From Pseudomonadota bacterium (GTDB taxonomy: Bacteria; Pseudomonadota; Alphaproteobacteria; Acetobacterales; Acetobacteraceae), in NCBI GenBank assembly GCA_018240405.1, contig JAFEFW010000011.1, positions 1-36,159 of the forward strand: a DNA stretch of 36,159 nucleotides, written 5' to 3'. Below the pieces are notes generated by a model. That model had not been told where the DNA came from, did no database searches, and was given only the letters and a program-made list of their open reading frames with translations. Position numbers and translations under genes: made by a program. Numbering within the stretch: the stretch's first letter is position 1; the number at the start of each line of letters is the position of its first letter. Below are positions 1 through 7,846 of this stretch, piece after piece.

Positions 1-276
1 AACAGGAACGAGCGGCCAACTCGTGTGCTACATAAACCGGACAAGTTAATTAGCTATCGACATGCGGGCGGTTACAGGATTGTGGCGGCGACAGCAGCTT
101 GGCCGGCAGCCACGTGAGGAACGGAGACTGTCAGTGCAGTCCAGCCCTGTCTCCTCCGGCGTCGATAACCGGGATCTGGCCCGTCAGGTTGTCCGACTGT
201 TCGACGCCTGTCTTAGGTGGAAATTAACCCGTGCCGGCCATGGTCATGGTGCATGACTCGCTGAAAGATGGTTAAC
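1..276. other. leading stretch without a convincing gene
   Basis: The only notable open frame (62-256, plus) encodes an Arg-rich, low-complexity peptide with no recognisable domain or good ribosome site, so I do not call it. The stretch presumably holds the promoter of the coiled-coil gene that follows, but I see no convincing -35/-10 pair. Confidence 0.4.
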
Positions 277-681
277 ATGGTCTTCGCGTTCGACACCTTG
301 TCCTACGCTAGGCGCCTGCAGGAAGCAGGCGTCCCCACACAGGAGGCCGGGGCGCACGCCGACGCGGCGCGCCAGTTCATCATGGCGGAGCTTGTCACCA
401 AGGCGGATATGGAGATCGTGCATCAGCAGTTTACGGCTGTGCATGCGGAACTCGGGTCTGTGCGGGAAGAGGTGGCTTCCGTCCGGCGTGAGTTCCGCGA
501 AGACATCGCTGGTGTCAAGCGCGACCTTGTGGAGACGAAGCGCGACCTTCAGGAATCAATGCTGTCGCTTCGCCGCGAGATGACAGCACTGATCGCGAAC
601 GCGGAGCTCCGGGTGACCGTCCGCCTCGGCTCCCTCATGGCGGTTGGCATCGGCATCCTTGCCGCCCTCATCAAGCTGTAG
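277..681 (+). CDS. DUF1640-like coiled-coil protein with C-terminal membrane anchor
   Basis: A protein of 134 residues. The N-terminal part starts FAFDTLSYARRLQEAG and continues into AARQFIMAELVTKADME, a pattern I associate with the DUF1640/CCDC90-type family. The middle is a long heptad-patterned charged helix (VREEVASVRREFREDI onward), predicted coiled coil. The last 20 or so residues (LGSLMAVGIGILAALIKL) form one membrane segment. This architecture usually gives a membrane-tethered oligomer; its bacterial role is unknown. The start at 277 is preferred over the in-frame ATG at 268 because GAAAG at 263-267 touches the 268 codon but sits about 9 nt before 277. It converges on the aldolase gene with only 8 nt between the stop codons. 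Confidence 0.7.
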   Translation: MVFAFDTLSYARRLQEAGVPTQEAGAHADAARQFIMAELVTKADMEIVHQQFTAVHAELGSVREEVASVRREFREDIAGVKRDLVETKRDLQESMLSLRREMTALIANAELRVTVRLGSLMAVGIGILAALIKL

Positions 682-689
682 CGGTCAAG

Positions 690-1313
690 CTAGCTCTTGC
701 CGTATGTGCGGAACCGCTCCCGCGCCGCCTGCATTTCCTCCTTCGACAGCAGCCGCGGCGTGCCGGCTGCGCGCGCCATCAGGTATTGCCGGCACAGCGT
801 CTCCAGCAGCACGGCGTCGTCGAATGCCTGCTTCGCGGTCGGCGCCCCGACAATCATGCCGTGATTGGCCAGCAGGCACGCCGTTCGTCCGTTGATCGCC
901 ACCGCGGCCAGGTCCGCCAGCGCCTGCGTCCCGAACGCGACATAGCGGGCGCAACGCACATCATCGCCGCCGAACTTCAACACCATGTAGTGGAATGGCG
1001 GCAGCCGCTCATTCAGGCACGCCAGCGCGGTGGCGGCGTCGGCGTGCGTGTGGATGATGAAATTGACTGTCGGGCACGTCGCGTAGACCGCGGCATGCAT
1101 TGCCCACTCGCTGGAGCGGCGGTTCTGGTTCAGCGCCGCCCCCTGCATCGTCACGCGCGCCAGATCGTCGGCCGTCGTGTGCTCCGGCGTGCTGCCGGTG
1201 GCGGAGATCAGCATGCCCTCCGCCGTCCGGCCGCTGACATTGCCTGGCGTGCCGACAATCAGCTTCTCCGCCGCCGCGGCCCGGTAGAGCCAGACAACGT
1301 CATCACCGGTCAT
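690..1313 (-). CDS. class II aldolase/adducin family protein
   Basis: A 207-residue protein of the L-fuculose-phosphate aldolase / ribulose-5-phosphate epimerase fold. The phosphate-binding GNVSGR (24-29), the putative catalytic Glu69 in SSEW, the zinc ligands His88 and His90 in HTHAD, and the third zinc ligand His151 in LANHGM are all present, spaced as in FucA (Glu73, His92, His94, His155). It should therefore be an active zinc-dependent enzyme that cleaves or epimerises a phosphorylated sugar acid or deoxysugar. The exact substrate cannot be read from sequence. It lies 10 nt downstream of a zinc alcohol dehydrogenase on the same strand, so the two are likely an operon for sugar or polyol catabolism. 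Confidence 0.9.
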   Translation of the reverse strand: MTGDDVVWLYRAAAAEKLIVGTPGNVSGRTAEGMLISATGSTPEHTTADDLARVTMQGAALNQNRRSSEWAMHAAVYATCPTVNFIIHTHADAATALACLNERLPPFHYMVLKFGGDDVRCARYVAFGTQALADLAAVAINGRTACLLANHGMIVGAPTAKQAFDDAVLLETLCRQYLMARAAGTPRLLSKEEMQAARERFRTYGKS

Positions 1314-1323
1314 GTTGGGCCGC

Positions 1324-2376
1324 TCATATCAGGAAGACGCCCTTCCCATCGGCCTGCTTATCGAACAGCTTGTAGGCCTCATCGGCCTGATCGAGCTTCC
1401 ATTTGTGGGTGAACAGCGCGTCCACATCGACCTTGCGTTCAACGCAGAACGTTGCGCATTCCGCCTGAATAACATTGGAGAAGGTCCAGGACGCCACCAG
1501 CGTCATCTGCCGGCGCAGCAGCATCGGGCTGACGTCGATTTTCACGTCCCCGCCCTCGCCGACAAAGCACATCGTACCCCACACTTTGGTGGACTTGATG
1601 GCGTTGGCACGCGCCTCGGAGTTCGACGAGGTGTCCAGCGACAGGTCGGCGTAGCGGCCATGCGTCAAGTCCTTGATCGCGGCGACCGGATCGTTGCTGC
1701 CGGGGTCCACGACCTCATCCGCGCCGAATTGCTTCGCCCGTTCCAGCCGAGTCGGGCTGATATCCAGCGCGATGACGCGGGCGCCCATCGCCTTGGCGAA
1801 CTGTGTGGCGGCGAGGCCGACCGGCCCCTGGCCGAAGATGGCAATGGTGTCGCGACCGTTGATGTTCATCCGCCGCAGCGCGCCATAAGCGGTGCCGGAA
1901 CCGCAGGCGATGGCGGCGCCGGCGGAAAAAGTCAGCTCATCAGGCAGATGCACCAGCGTATCGGCTGGCACCGTCATGTACTGCGCATGGCCACCATGGG
2001 CGTTGTTGCCGTACACCTTCACCGGCACTTCCTGGCAAAGCTGCTGCCAGCCGGAGCGGCAATGACTGCACTGCGTGCATCCGGTGTAGTGGTGCACCAT
2101 CACGCGCTGGCCGACCTTGGCCTGTGCCGGCAGCACGTCCGGACCAATGGCAGCGACGACGCCGCAGGGCTCGTGGCCAGCGATGGTGGGGTTCGGGTTG
2201 AACGGCAGGCCAGTGCCCTGACGCTCCTGGTTCTTCGGCCGGCGGTACTGGTGCAGGTCGGAGCCGCACATGCCCGAGGCCTTCATCTCCAGCACCACCT
2301 CACCCTTGCCGGGTGTTGGGTCGGGGAACGTCATCAGGTCCAGTTCGCGTCCACCCGTGAAAACAACACCTTTCAT
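1324..2376 (-). CDS. zinc-dependent alcohol/polyol dehydrogenase (MDR family)
   Basis: A 350-residue medium-chain dehydrogenase. Cys37 (in CGSDLH) and His68-Glu69 (in GHE) are catalytic zinc ligands. Cys100, 103, 106 and 114 form the structural zinc lobe. GQGPVG at 182-187 is the Rossmann NAD(P)-binding loop, followed by an acidic residue in ALDIS, favouring NAD. Relatives include threonine dehydrogenase and sorbitol/iditol dehydrogenases. The start at 2376 has a very strong ribosome site (AGGAGGAGG, about 5 nt upstream); the longer upstream reading is unlikely. It is the first gene of a two-gene unit with the class II aldolase, which suggests oxidation of a sugar alcohol or hydroxyacid followed by aldol cleavage. 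Substrate unknown. Confidence 0.93.
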   Translation of the reverse strand: MKGVVFTGGRELDLMTFPDPTPGKGEVVLEMKASGMCGSDLHQYRRPKNQERQGTGLPFNPNPTIAGHEPCGVVAAIGPDVLPAQAKVGQRVMVHHYTGCTQCSHCRSGWQQLCQEVPVKVYGNNAHGGHAQYMTVPADTLVHLPDELTFSAGAAIACGSGTAYGALRRMNINGRDTIAIFGQGPVGLAATQFAKAMGARVIALDISPTRLERAKQFGADEVVDPGSNDPVAAIKDLTHGRYADLSLDTSSNSEARANAIKSTKVWGTMCFVGEGGDVKIDVSPMLLRRQMTLVASWTFSNVIQAECATFCVERKVDVDALFTHKWKLDQADEAYKLFDKQADGKGVFLI

Positions 2377-2721
2377 CGTTTCCTCCTCCTGCCCGGCATC
2401 ATGTCGGTATGCCGAGGATAATACCGGGTTCGCCAGGCTGCGAAAGCTGCGAGCGTGTCTGCTGCGCACCTGCCGGACAGACGGCGCGTGCAGGCCGGCG
2501 GGTTAATCGTCGCCCTCGCAACGAGCAGGCCGGATACGCATGGCGAAACGTAAGCGAGGCGCAAATTTGGCAGGATGTCGCCCCTTGGGCCAAGCTGACC
2601 GTTGGGCCCAGCCTGGGGAGGCAAGCGTGACAAGACGTCCAGCCGGCCTGTTTGCGGGCGCCGGCGCACCGCTCGGCACGGAGCGTGTGCGCGCTTTGCG
2701 TCCCGGGGTACCAGGCGACGC
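2377..2721. other. divergent intergenic region (345 bp)
   Basis: This gap separates the leftward dehydrogenase/aldolase unit from the rightward winged-helix regulator. Open frames here are Arg/Pro/Cys-rich shadows without domains. It must carry the leftward promoter and probably the regulator promoter. I could not pick a convincing sigma-70 element or operator by eye. Confidence 0.4.
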
Positions 2722-4314
2722 ATGAGGATCGTGTTTGGCCAGCATGAACTGAATTTGGGCAGCCGCGAGTTGCGCCGAAGTGGCGTACTTGTCCATGTCG
2801 AGCCACGAATATTCGACCTCCTGGTTTACCTGATTCGGCACCGTGATCGGCTGGTCGGCAGGGACGAATTGATTGACGCGATCTGGCGGGGTCGGATCGT
2901 GTCCGACGCGTCGGTGAGCAGCGGCATCAACGCGGCGCGCAAGGCGGTGGACGACGACGGCGACCGCCAAGCCGTCATCAAGACCATTCACCGCCGCGGC
3001 TTCCGATTCATGCTGAGCGTCGTGGAGACGCCCGAGGCGACTGAAATGCAGCCCGTAAAGCCGATCCCGATGCCGTCCAGCCCGGCGGCAAGTCCGGTGA
3101 CTCTGTCGGCCCGGGTGCGCAAGCCGTCCCTGGTGGTGATGCCGTTCGTTAACCTCAACCAGGAACAGGACGCCGAGTATTTCGCTTTTGGTCTGACCGA
3201 GGACGTAATCCGGCTTCTGGCGCGCAATCCATGGCTCGACGTCCTCAGCCGGCATTCCGGCGCGGCGTTTCGTGACCGACATCTGGATGCGCGAGAAATC
3301 GGTGCCGCGCTCAACGTGCGCTACCTCGTGCAGGGTAGTGTAGTGCGGTGGGGCGGGCGTGTGCGCATTAGCGCCGACCTCGTCTCGGCGGAGACAGGAC
3401 GACAGCTGTGGTCGGAATCCTACAACGTGGTGATCGACGATCTGCTCGCGGTGCAGGATACGATGGCGCAGCAGATTGCCGCTGTCATCGAACCCGAACT
3501 CGGGCGCCTTGAACGTGAGAGCGCGGTTCGCAAACCGCCCGCCAACATGGATGCCTGGGATTTCTATCAGCGCGGCCTGTTCCATTTCTGGAGCTTCAGC
3601 ATCCCGGAATTGAGTGAGGCGGCGACAATGTTCGCCCGATCAATTGAACTCGATCCCGATTTTGCGCGGGCACATGCCGGGCTTGCCTACGTCAGGGTCC
3701 TGACCGCGCAGGTGGGCGACCTGGACGCGCGTCCTCGCCTGGTTCAGGAGGCGCTTGCTTTGGCACGGCAGGCGGTAGCGCTGGATGACCGCGATTGCAT
3801 GGCTCACCTTGTCCTGGGGCGCGCCCTCCTGATGTCAGGACAGGTCGTTGATTCGATCTCCGCTCTTGAGGGCGCGGTGGCGCTGAATCCCAGCTTCGCA
3901 CAAGGTTACTTCGCACTGGCGCAGACGCTGATTGCCGCCGAGCGTCCCGAGGAAGCGATCAGCCGATTGAATCGTGCGACGGAACTAAGCCCGCGCGATC
4001 CGCATCTTTGGGTTTTCCACACAAACCTCGCGCTGGCTCATTTCTCGCTCTGCAACTACGAGCAGGCGGTGGCGCATTGCCGGCGCGCGATACGCGCTTC
4101 AAACGCGACCTATTGGGCGCACGGGCTCTTGGTCGCAAGCCTGAGCCAGCTTGGATGGCACGAGGACGTGCCGGCTGCGCTGGCGGCACTCATGCTCGTC
4201 GCTCCCGACGTGACCATGCGACGGGCGGAGTCCGACGTCCGGCTCATCGTCGCGCCGAAGGATCTCGCGGCGCGATTGTTAGCTGGGCTCCGCAAGGCGG
4301 GCTTGCCCGAATAG
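2722..4314 (+). CDS. winged-helix / FlgO-like / TPR transcriptional regulator
   Basis: A 530-residue protein. Residues 1-98 are an OmpR/PhoB (CadC/ToxR)-type winged helix (EPRIFDLLVYLIRHRDRLVGRDELIDAIW, then VSSGINAARKAV and IKTIHRRGFRF). Residues about 135-255 match the FlgO/TolB-N-like domain often found between such a DNA-binding domain and TPRs (SLVVMPFVNLN, FGLTEDV, YLVQGSV, GRQLWSE). Residues about 275-520 are TPR-like helices. There is no membrane helix, so unlike CadC it should be cytosolic. It has no phospho-acceptor receiver domain; the ligand or partner sensed by the TPRs is unknown. It faces away from the dehydrogenase/aldolase operon and could regulate it (inference from position only). 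ATG 2722 is chosen because it begins the winged-helix domain; upstream residues are Arg-rich with no homology. Confidence 0.85.
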   Translation: MRIVFGQHELNLGSRELRRSGVLVHVEPRIFDLLVYLIRHRDRLVGRDELIDAIWRGRIVSDASVSSGINAARKAVDDDGDRQAVIKTIHRRGFRFMLSVVETPEATEMQPVKPIPMPSSPAASPVTLSARVRKPSLVVMPFVNLNQEQDAEYFAFGLTEDVIRLLARNPWLDVLSRHSGAAFRDRHLDAREIGAALNVRYLVQGSVVRWGGRVRISADLVSAETGRQLWSESYNVVIDDLLAVQDTMAQQIAAVIEPELGRLERESAVRKPPANMDAWDFYQRGLFHFWSFSIPELSEAATMFARSIELDPDFARAHAGLAYVRVLTAQVGDLDARPRLVQEALALARQAVALDDRDCMAHLVLGRALLMSGQVVDSISALEGAVALNPSFAQGYFALAQTLIAAERPEEAISRLNRATELSPRDPHLWVFHTNLALAHFSLCNYEQAVAHCRRAIRASNATYWAHGLLVASLSQLGWHEDVPAALAALMLVAPDVTMRRAESDVRLIVAPKDLAARLLAGLRKAGLPE

Positions 4315-4546
4315 ACTGCCGCTACCCCGCCGCAAATCGGGGGCAGACGCCGCAGCAGGGTGACTCGCGGTCACCAATGAGGCAGCCGCGGTGCACAACG
4401 TCAATACGCACCTGTGACGAGAGCGCTACCCGCATTGAGCCCTGGTCCGCCTGCCGGCAATGCGCCATGATCACCGACCGCGACGTGTCGGTGCCGAACC
4501 GGGCACGTCGTTTCGCTGCCAATCGATCCATTTCGGGGAGACGTTC

Positions 4547-4969
4547 ATGCCAACCATGATCACCGGCCGGTGCTTCTGCGGCACCGTGCGCTTCCAGTTC
4601 GACCACGACCCGGTCACCGTGCGCGCCTGCTGGTGCCGGGACTGCCAGTACCTTGCATCCGGCAATGCCTCGGTGAACGCGATGTTCCGAACCGAGGGAT
4701 TCACCTGCACCGGCGACCTTGGCGTCTATGTCAGCAACGCCGACAGCGGCAGCGTCATGCGGCGGAGCTTTTGCCCGCGCTGCGGCACGCAGTTGTTCAG
4801 CCAGTCGGACCGGCGGCCGCAGTTCATCGTGGCGCGCGTCGGTACGCTGGATGATCCGTCGATTGGCAGGCCGCTGGCGACGATTTGGACCGCGTCGGCA
4901 CCCAGCTGGGCGCAGCTCGACAAGAGCCTGCCGTGTTTTGATGGCCAGCCGCCGGCACCACCCGCCTGA
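4547..4969 (+). CDS. GFA (CENP-V/glutathione-dependent formaldehyde-activating) family protein
   Basis: A small zinc protein of 140 residues. The GFA fold pattern is complete: Cys9-x-Cys11 (RCFCG), Cys28-x-Cys30-x2-Cys33 (CWCRDC) and Cys76-x2-Cys79 (CPRCG), which bind two zinc ions. The Gfa enzyme of Paracoccus was linked to S-hydroxymethylglutathione formation, but most family members are uncharacterised, so formaldehyde activity should not be assumed. GGGGAG at 4535-4540 lies 6 nt before ATG 4547 and decides the start; an upstream extension to 4460 lacks homology. It is a single gene, with the TPR regulator upstream on the same strand and convergent with the membrane protein cluster. Confidence 0.87.
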   Translation: MPTMITGRCFCGTVRFQFDHDPVTVRACWCRDCQYLASGNASVNAMFRTEGFTCTGDLGVYVSNADSGSVMRRSFCPRCGTQLFSQSDRRPQFIVARVGTLDDPSIGRPLATIWTASAPSWAQLDKSLPCFDGQPPAPPA

Positions 4970-5055
4970 AGCGTCGCTAGTGGGTCCTTTGTTTGCGCGG
5001 TGTCGCGATGCTGCCGCTCAACATGCTATCGAGCACCGGTGATCCGTCGCCGCTG

Positions 5056-5367
5056 TCAGCGCCGGCCGAGAAGATAGCCGAACAGAAAGCAGACGCCTCC
5101 GGTCACAGCCAGAGCCAGCAGTGGCTGTTCACGGACATAGGTGGTTCCCTGAGAAGCGACCTTGCTGCCCTGCTCATAGACATAGTTACGCGTCTCCTTC
5201 ACCGCCTCGGAAACCGAGGCGCCGGACGTACCGCCAGCAGAACCGGCGGCTTGGCCGTGCGGTTCCCCCGTCGCCTCGGACGCGGCGGTCTGGCCGGGGG
5301 CGGATGCATCCTTGCTATGGGCAGCCAACGCTGGGGCGGCGCCACTTTGTGACTGAATCTCGCTCAT
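5056..5367 (-). CDS. small DUF883/ElaB-like C-tail-anchored protein
   Basis: A 103-residue protein. Residues 1-50 are Ala/Gly/Ser-rich and probably disordered. Residues 51-80 form an amphipathic helix (SEAVKETRNYVYEQGSKV). Residues 83-100 are one membrane segment ending in LGRR. This layout resembles the DUF883 (ElaB/YqjD) group of inner-membrane proteins, some of which associate with ribosomes or respond to stress in E. coli; the match is by architecture rather than a sharp motif. ATG 5367 has a good ribosome site (AGGAG about 8 nt upstream). It follows the 4-TM protein on the same strand, about 70 nt downstream. Confidence 0.7.
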   Translation of the reverse strand: MSEIQSQSGAAPALAAHSKDASAPGQTAASEATGEPHGQAAGSAGGTSGASVSEAVKETRNYVYEQGSKVASQGTTYVREQPLLALAVTGGVCFLFGYLLGRR

Positions 5368-5436
5368 GTTCTGTCTCCTGATGAACTGCCGCTGCCGCCA
5401 TGCCATCCCATGTCGCGGCAGGGCTATGTATCCTTT

Positions 5437-6288
5437 CTAGATTTCGTCGCGCGCACTTCCCCCGTAGGCGGCGGCGACGCTGGCAATGAAGGCGCCAATG
5501 ATGAGCGACAAGGCGGTGAAGATGCTGAACGTTGCAGTAGCCTTCCGAGCCGCCTCAGCTGCCCGACGTGCTTTCGTTTCGGCCTCTTTCACAGCGGCGA
5601 TTGTGTCATCCACGCGCGTCTGCGCGTCGGCTTGCGCCATCCCAGTCCTGGCTGACACGAGCTGCGCGAGATAGCTTCGATCGGCCGCGGGAACATCCCC
5701 GGTGCGTGCGCCGTTCGCCAATATCTGCGTCGCCTGGGCGACCGCATCCTGATTGCTGACAGACGCATCGACACGTTCGGAACGAAACAGACCGTTCACC
5801 GCGTAGTCCGACACGCCCGAAGCGGCCGACTGTACGGCGCCGCCCGCTACATTGGACGCCGCGCGAACGCTGCCACCCACGATCGACGAAGTTGCCGCGG
5901 CGAACAGCAGGGCCCCTACAATCGTTGCAAGCGCCCATGACAGAAAGCCATGGGCTGTGTCACGGAAGAAGACTTCGTGGGTATGCAGCCCGGTCCACTT
6001 GGTCCGCAATCGTCCGGTCACGAAGCCGCCGAGTGCCGACGAAAGCCACTGAATGACAATCAGCGCAATGCCCGCGCTGATCGTAAAGGTCGTGGCGGTG
6101 GCGCCTGCGTTGGGCCATGCCGACACCGTCGTCAGACCAAGACCAGCGGCCAGCAGGGTCAAAGTTGCGGTCAAAGCCACAGCCGCGACTGTACCGGCAA
6201 TCACCGCTGCCCAGCTAACGGCAGACGCCCCGGATTCGCTACCGACGGCGAAGCCAGTATCGCGAACCGCCTGCGACGAAAGCGCCAT
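5437..6288 (-). CDS. polytopic membrane protein of unknown function
   Basis: A 283-residue protein with four predicted membrane segments: about residues 22-55 (a long hydrophobic stretch, perhaps a hairpin), 72-95 (SAGIALIVIQWLSSALGGF), 120-145 (FLSWALATIVGALLFAAATSS) and 255-278 near the C-terminus. Between the third and last lies a soluble region of about 100 residues that ends in an Ala/Lys/Arg-rich coiled coil (VKEAETKARRAAEAARKA). Similar alphaproteobacterial proteins are sometimes labelled PhnA-like, but nothing here links it to phosphonate metabolism. ATG 6288 lies just 2 nt after the stop of a 27-residue ORF and has no obvious ribosome site, so translational coupling is likely. Confidence 0.75.
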   Translation of the reverse strand: MALSSQAVRDTGFAVGSESGASAVSWAAVIAGTVAAVALTATLTLLAAGLGLTTVSAWPNAGATATTFTISAGIALIVIQWLSSALGGFVTGRLRTKWTGLHTHEVFFRDTAHGFLSWALATIVGALLFAAATSSIVGGSVRAASNVAGGAVQSAASGVSDYAVNGLFRSERVDASVSNQDAVAQATQILANGARTGDVPAADRSYLAQLVSARTGMAQADAQTRVDDTIAAVKEAETKARRAAEAARKATATFSIFTALSLIIGAFIASVAAAYGGSARDEI

Positions 6289-6290
6289 GG

Positions 6291-6374
6291 TCAATGCCAG
6301 AGAAAGGCGAGGAGGATGATGATCGGAATGGGTACTCCGAGCAGCCAAAGCAGAATTCCACGGCCCATGTTCAT
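6291..6374 (-). CDS. 27-residue hydrophobic membrane microprotein
   Basis: This ORF is shorter than usual annotation cut-offs. It begins MNMGRGILLWLLG and continues PIPIIILLAFLWH before TGA at 6291-6293. TGGAGGGA lies just upstream of the first ATG (6374) and is spaced better for the second (6368), so the mature product is 25 or 27 residues. It is essentially one membrane helix with a central Pro-Ile-Pro kink and a positive N-terminus. I recall near-identical short peptides annotated as hypothetical in many alphaproteobacteria, but I cannot verify that here. It leads the minus-strand operon with the 4-TM protein and the DUF883-like protein. It may be a small subunit, or a leader whose translation sets expression of the next gene. 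Confidence 0.65.
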   Translation of the reverse strand: MNMGRGILLWLLGVPIPIIILLAFLWH

Positions 6375-6488
6375 TCCCTCCAGTATTAATTGATGCCGCA
6401 CGTCGGCGCGCCTTGCCTTGCGGGCATACGTATTTCCAACGCAGCCGCAATAACGTCGTTCCCGGACCCCCGGTCAGGTGGGAGTGAG

Positions 6489-7037
6489 GTGATCGCGGTC
6501 CGACTGCGCCACAGATGGATCCGCACGCTCGGGAACCTTGATGCCCGTGCTGCGTCCCTGTTGGTGACTGCCGGAAGGATTAAGCCATTGGCGTGGACTC
6601 GCATCACTACACAGGAAGAGGCTGCCACTCTGCTGCCGGCATGGTTCGGGCAGCGCATCATCGGATCGCGTGGCAGGTTCGGGCTGCTGCTAACGTCGGG
6701 CGACGTCCTGCGGATCACCTCCATTCCGGCTGTGCTCGTCTCGTCGGACGGCCTGATGCTTCTGGATGTTGTACTCGATCATGCCGGCGTGCCGGATGAC
6801 GTCGATCTGGCCTGGCGCTCGAAGCACTTCCTGGGCGCGCCATATCCGGGCGGCGATTACGCGACCGTGAACCTGGCGCACGTGGTGGCGGCTGTCGAAT
6901 TTGCACACACAGCCAATGTCGAACCGCCAGACGAAGGGAGTGTACCGTCAGCCGACGAGGTCGTCGCTGACTTGGCCCGCCTGACGGATATGCCGGCGGT
7001 CGGCAGGGCGGATACCGAGGGCGCTGTCGAAAGGTGA
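6489..7037 (+). CDS. hypothetical protein
   Basis: I do not recognise the family. Codon use is consistent with coding, and the frame stays open from 6390. The GTG at 6489 is favoured because AGGTGGGAG sits about 5-8 nt upstream; TTG 6390 or ATG 6393 would give up to 215 residues. The predicted 182-residue product has a mixed alpha/beta look with small hydrophobic strands (FGLLLTSGDVLRITSI, LMLLDVVLDH), then a conserved-looking segment with SKHFLGAPYPGGDYATVNLAHVVAAVE, and an acidic tail. No signal peptide or membrane helix is evident. It is divergent from the membrane microprotein operon. Confidence 0.55.
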   Translation: MIAVRLRHRWIRTLGNLDARAASLLVTAGRIKPLAWTRITTQEEAATLLPAWFGQRIIGSRGRFGLLLTSGDVLRITSIPAVLVSSDGLMLLDVVLDHAGVPDDVDLAWRSKHFLGAPYPGGDYATVNLAHVVAAVEFAHTANVEPPDEGSVPSADEVVADLARLTDMPAVGRADTEGAVER

Positions 7038-7202
7038 CCCAGGTTCAGCTCAAGGCGGCGCCGATATCCGCTTTGACTGGCGGAGCCGGCCGCCAAGGCC
7101 TATTCGTCGGGGCTCATCGCCTTGGTCGTTAAATCTGATCGAAAAAATTCATCGTCGGGTCAACTTTCCATTTATGCGCCCCTTGATGTAAGCTTGCAAC
7201 GT

Positions 7203-7215
7203 TGGGGTCACCCCA
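7203..7215. promoter_or_regulatory. palindrome TGGGGTCACCCCA upstream of rubrerythrin
   Basis: A perfect inverted repeat (TGGGG-TCA-CCCCA) lies 77 nt before the rubrerythrin start, just downstream of an AT-richer stretch at about 7125-7200 that likely contains the promoter. It could be a dimeric repressor or activator operator, or a hairpin in the 5' leader. No assignment to a known regulator is possible by eye. Confidence 0.35.
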
Positions 7216-7292
7216 GCCAGCGGGCGCCCGGCCAACGGTCAGGCCGGTGCCTGCCCGACTCTCAATCGTCCTGAAAGCTGAAAGGAGCTGTC

Positions 7293-7715
7293 ATGCCCAC
7301 GCTCAAGGGTAGCAAGACTGAAGACAACCTGAAGGCCGCCTTCGCCGGCGAGTCCCAGGCCAACCGCCGTTACCTGTATTTCGCGCAGAAGGCCGACGTT
7401 GAGGGCCACAACGACGTTGCCGCCGTGTTCCGCTCGACGGCTGAGGGCGAGACCGGCCACGCGCACGGCCACCTCGAGTACCTTGAAGCGTCCGGCGACC
7501 CGGCTACCGGCCTGCCCATCGGGGGCACGGACAAGAACCTTGCCGCCGCCATCGCCGGCGAGACGCACGAGTACACGGATATGTACCCGGGCATGGCCCG
7601 TACTGCTCGCGAAGAAGGCTTCGACGAGATCGCCGACTGGTTTGAGACGCTGGCGAAGGCCGAGCGTTCGCACGCGGGCCGCTTCCAGAAGGCGCTGAAC
7701 GAACTCGCGGCCTGA
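7293..7715 (+). CDS. rubrerythrin (erythrin domain only)
   Basis: A 140-residue ferritin-like diiron protein. The ligands can be seen as two pairs of motifs: Glu20 ([10 protein letters not shown]), Glu53 and His56 (EGETGHA), Glu90 and Glu93 (AGETHEY), Glu124 and His127 (AERSHA). It lacks the C-terminal rubredoxin domain of classical rubrerythrin, so electrons must come from a separate partner. The expected role is reduction of hydrogen peroxide in the cytosol. AAAGGAG about 6 nt upstream supports the start. It heads a group with the Fe-S protein and DUF3501, a trio I recall as recurrent in proteobacteria. The Fe-S protein is a plausible electron partner (inference). Confidence 0.95.
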   Translation: MPTLKGSKTEDNLKAAFAGESQANRRYLYFAQKADVEGHNDVAAVFRSTAEGETGHAHGHLEYLEASGDPATGLPIGGTDKNLAAAIAGETHEYTDMYPGMARTAREEGFDEIADWFETLAKAERSHAGRFQKALNELAA

Positions 7716-7763
7716 GCCTGATCCAGGGCCTGGCCAAGCGCCGGGTCTGCTGAACATGCCTGT

Positions 7764-7791
7764 CATGGTCCGCTCTTCTGGGCGGGCCATG
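7764..7791 (+). promoter_or_regulatory. strong stem-loop between rubrerythrin and the Fe-S protein gene
   Basis: CATGGTCCGC and GCGGGCCATG pair over 10 bp (one G-U) around an 8-nt loop. No U-tract follows, so it is more likely a 3'-end stabiliser or partial attenuator that lets rubrerythrin mRNA exceed that of the downstream genes. Confidence 0.5.
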
Positions 7792-7846
7792 ATGCGTTCC
7801 GGGGCCGTGGCAGCGGTCCTTACCTACCGAGACGGAAGAGTAGCAG

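Noticed and set aside
62-256. 64-codon plus-strand frame at the window start
   Set aside because: No ribosome site, Arg-rich low-complexity peptide, no recognised similarity.
2503-3585. 360-codon antisense frame over the winged-helix regulator
   Set aside because: Arg/His/Pro-rich composition and no family resemblance; the plus frame has winged-helix, FlgO-like and TPR blocks.
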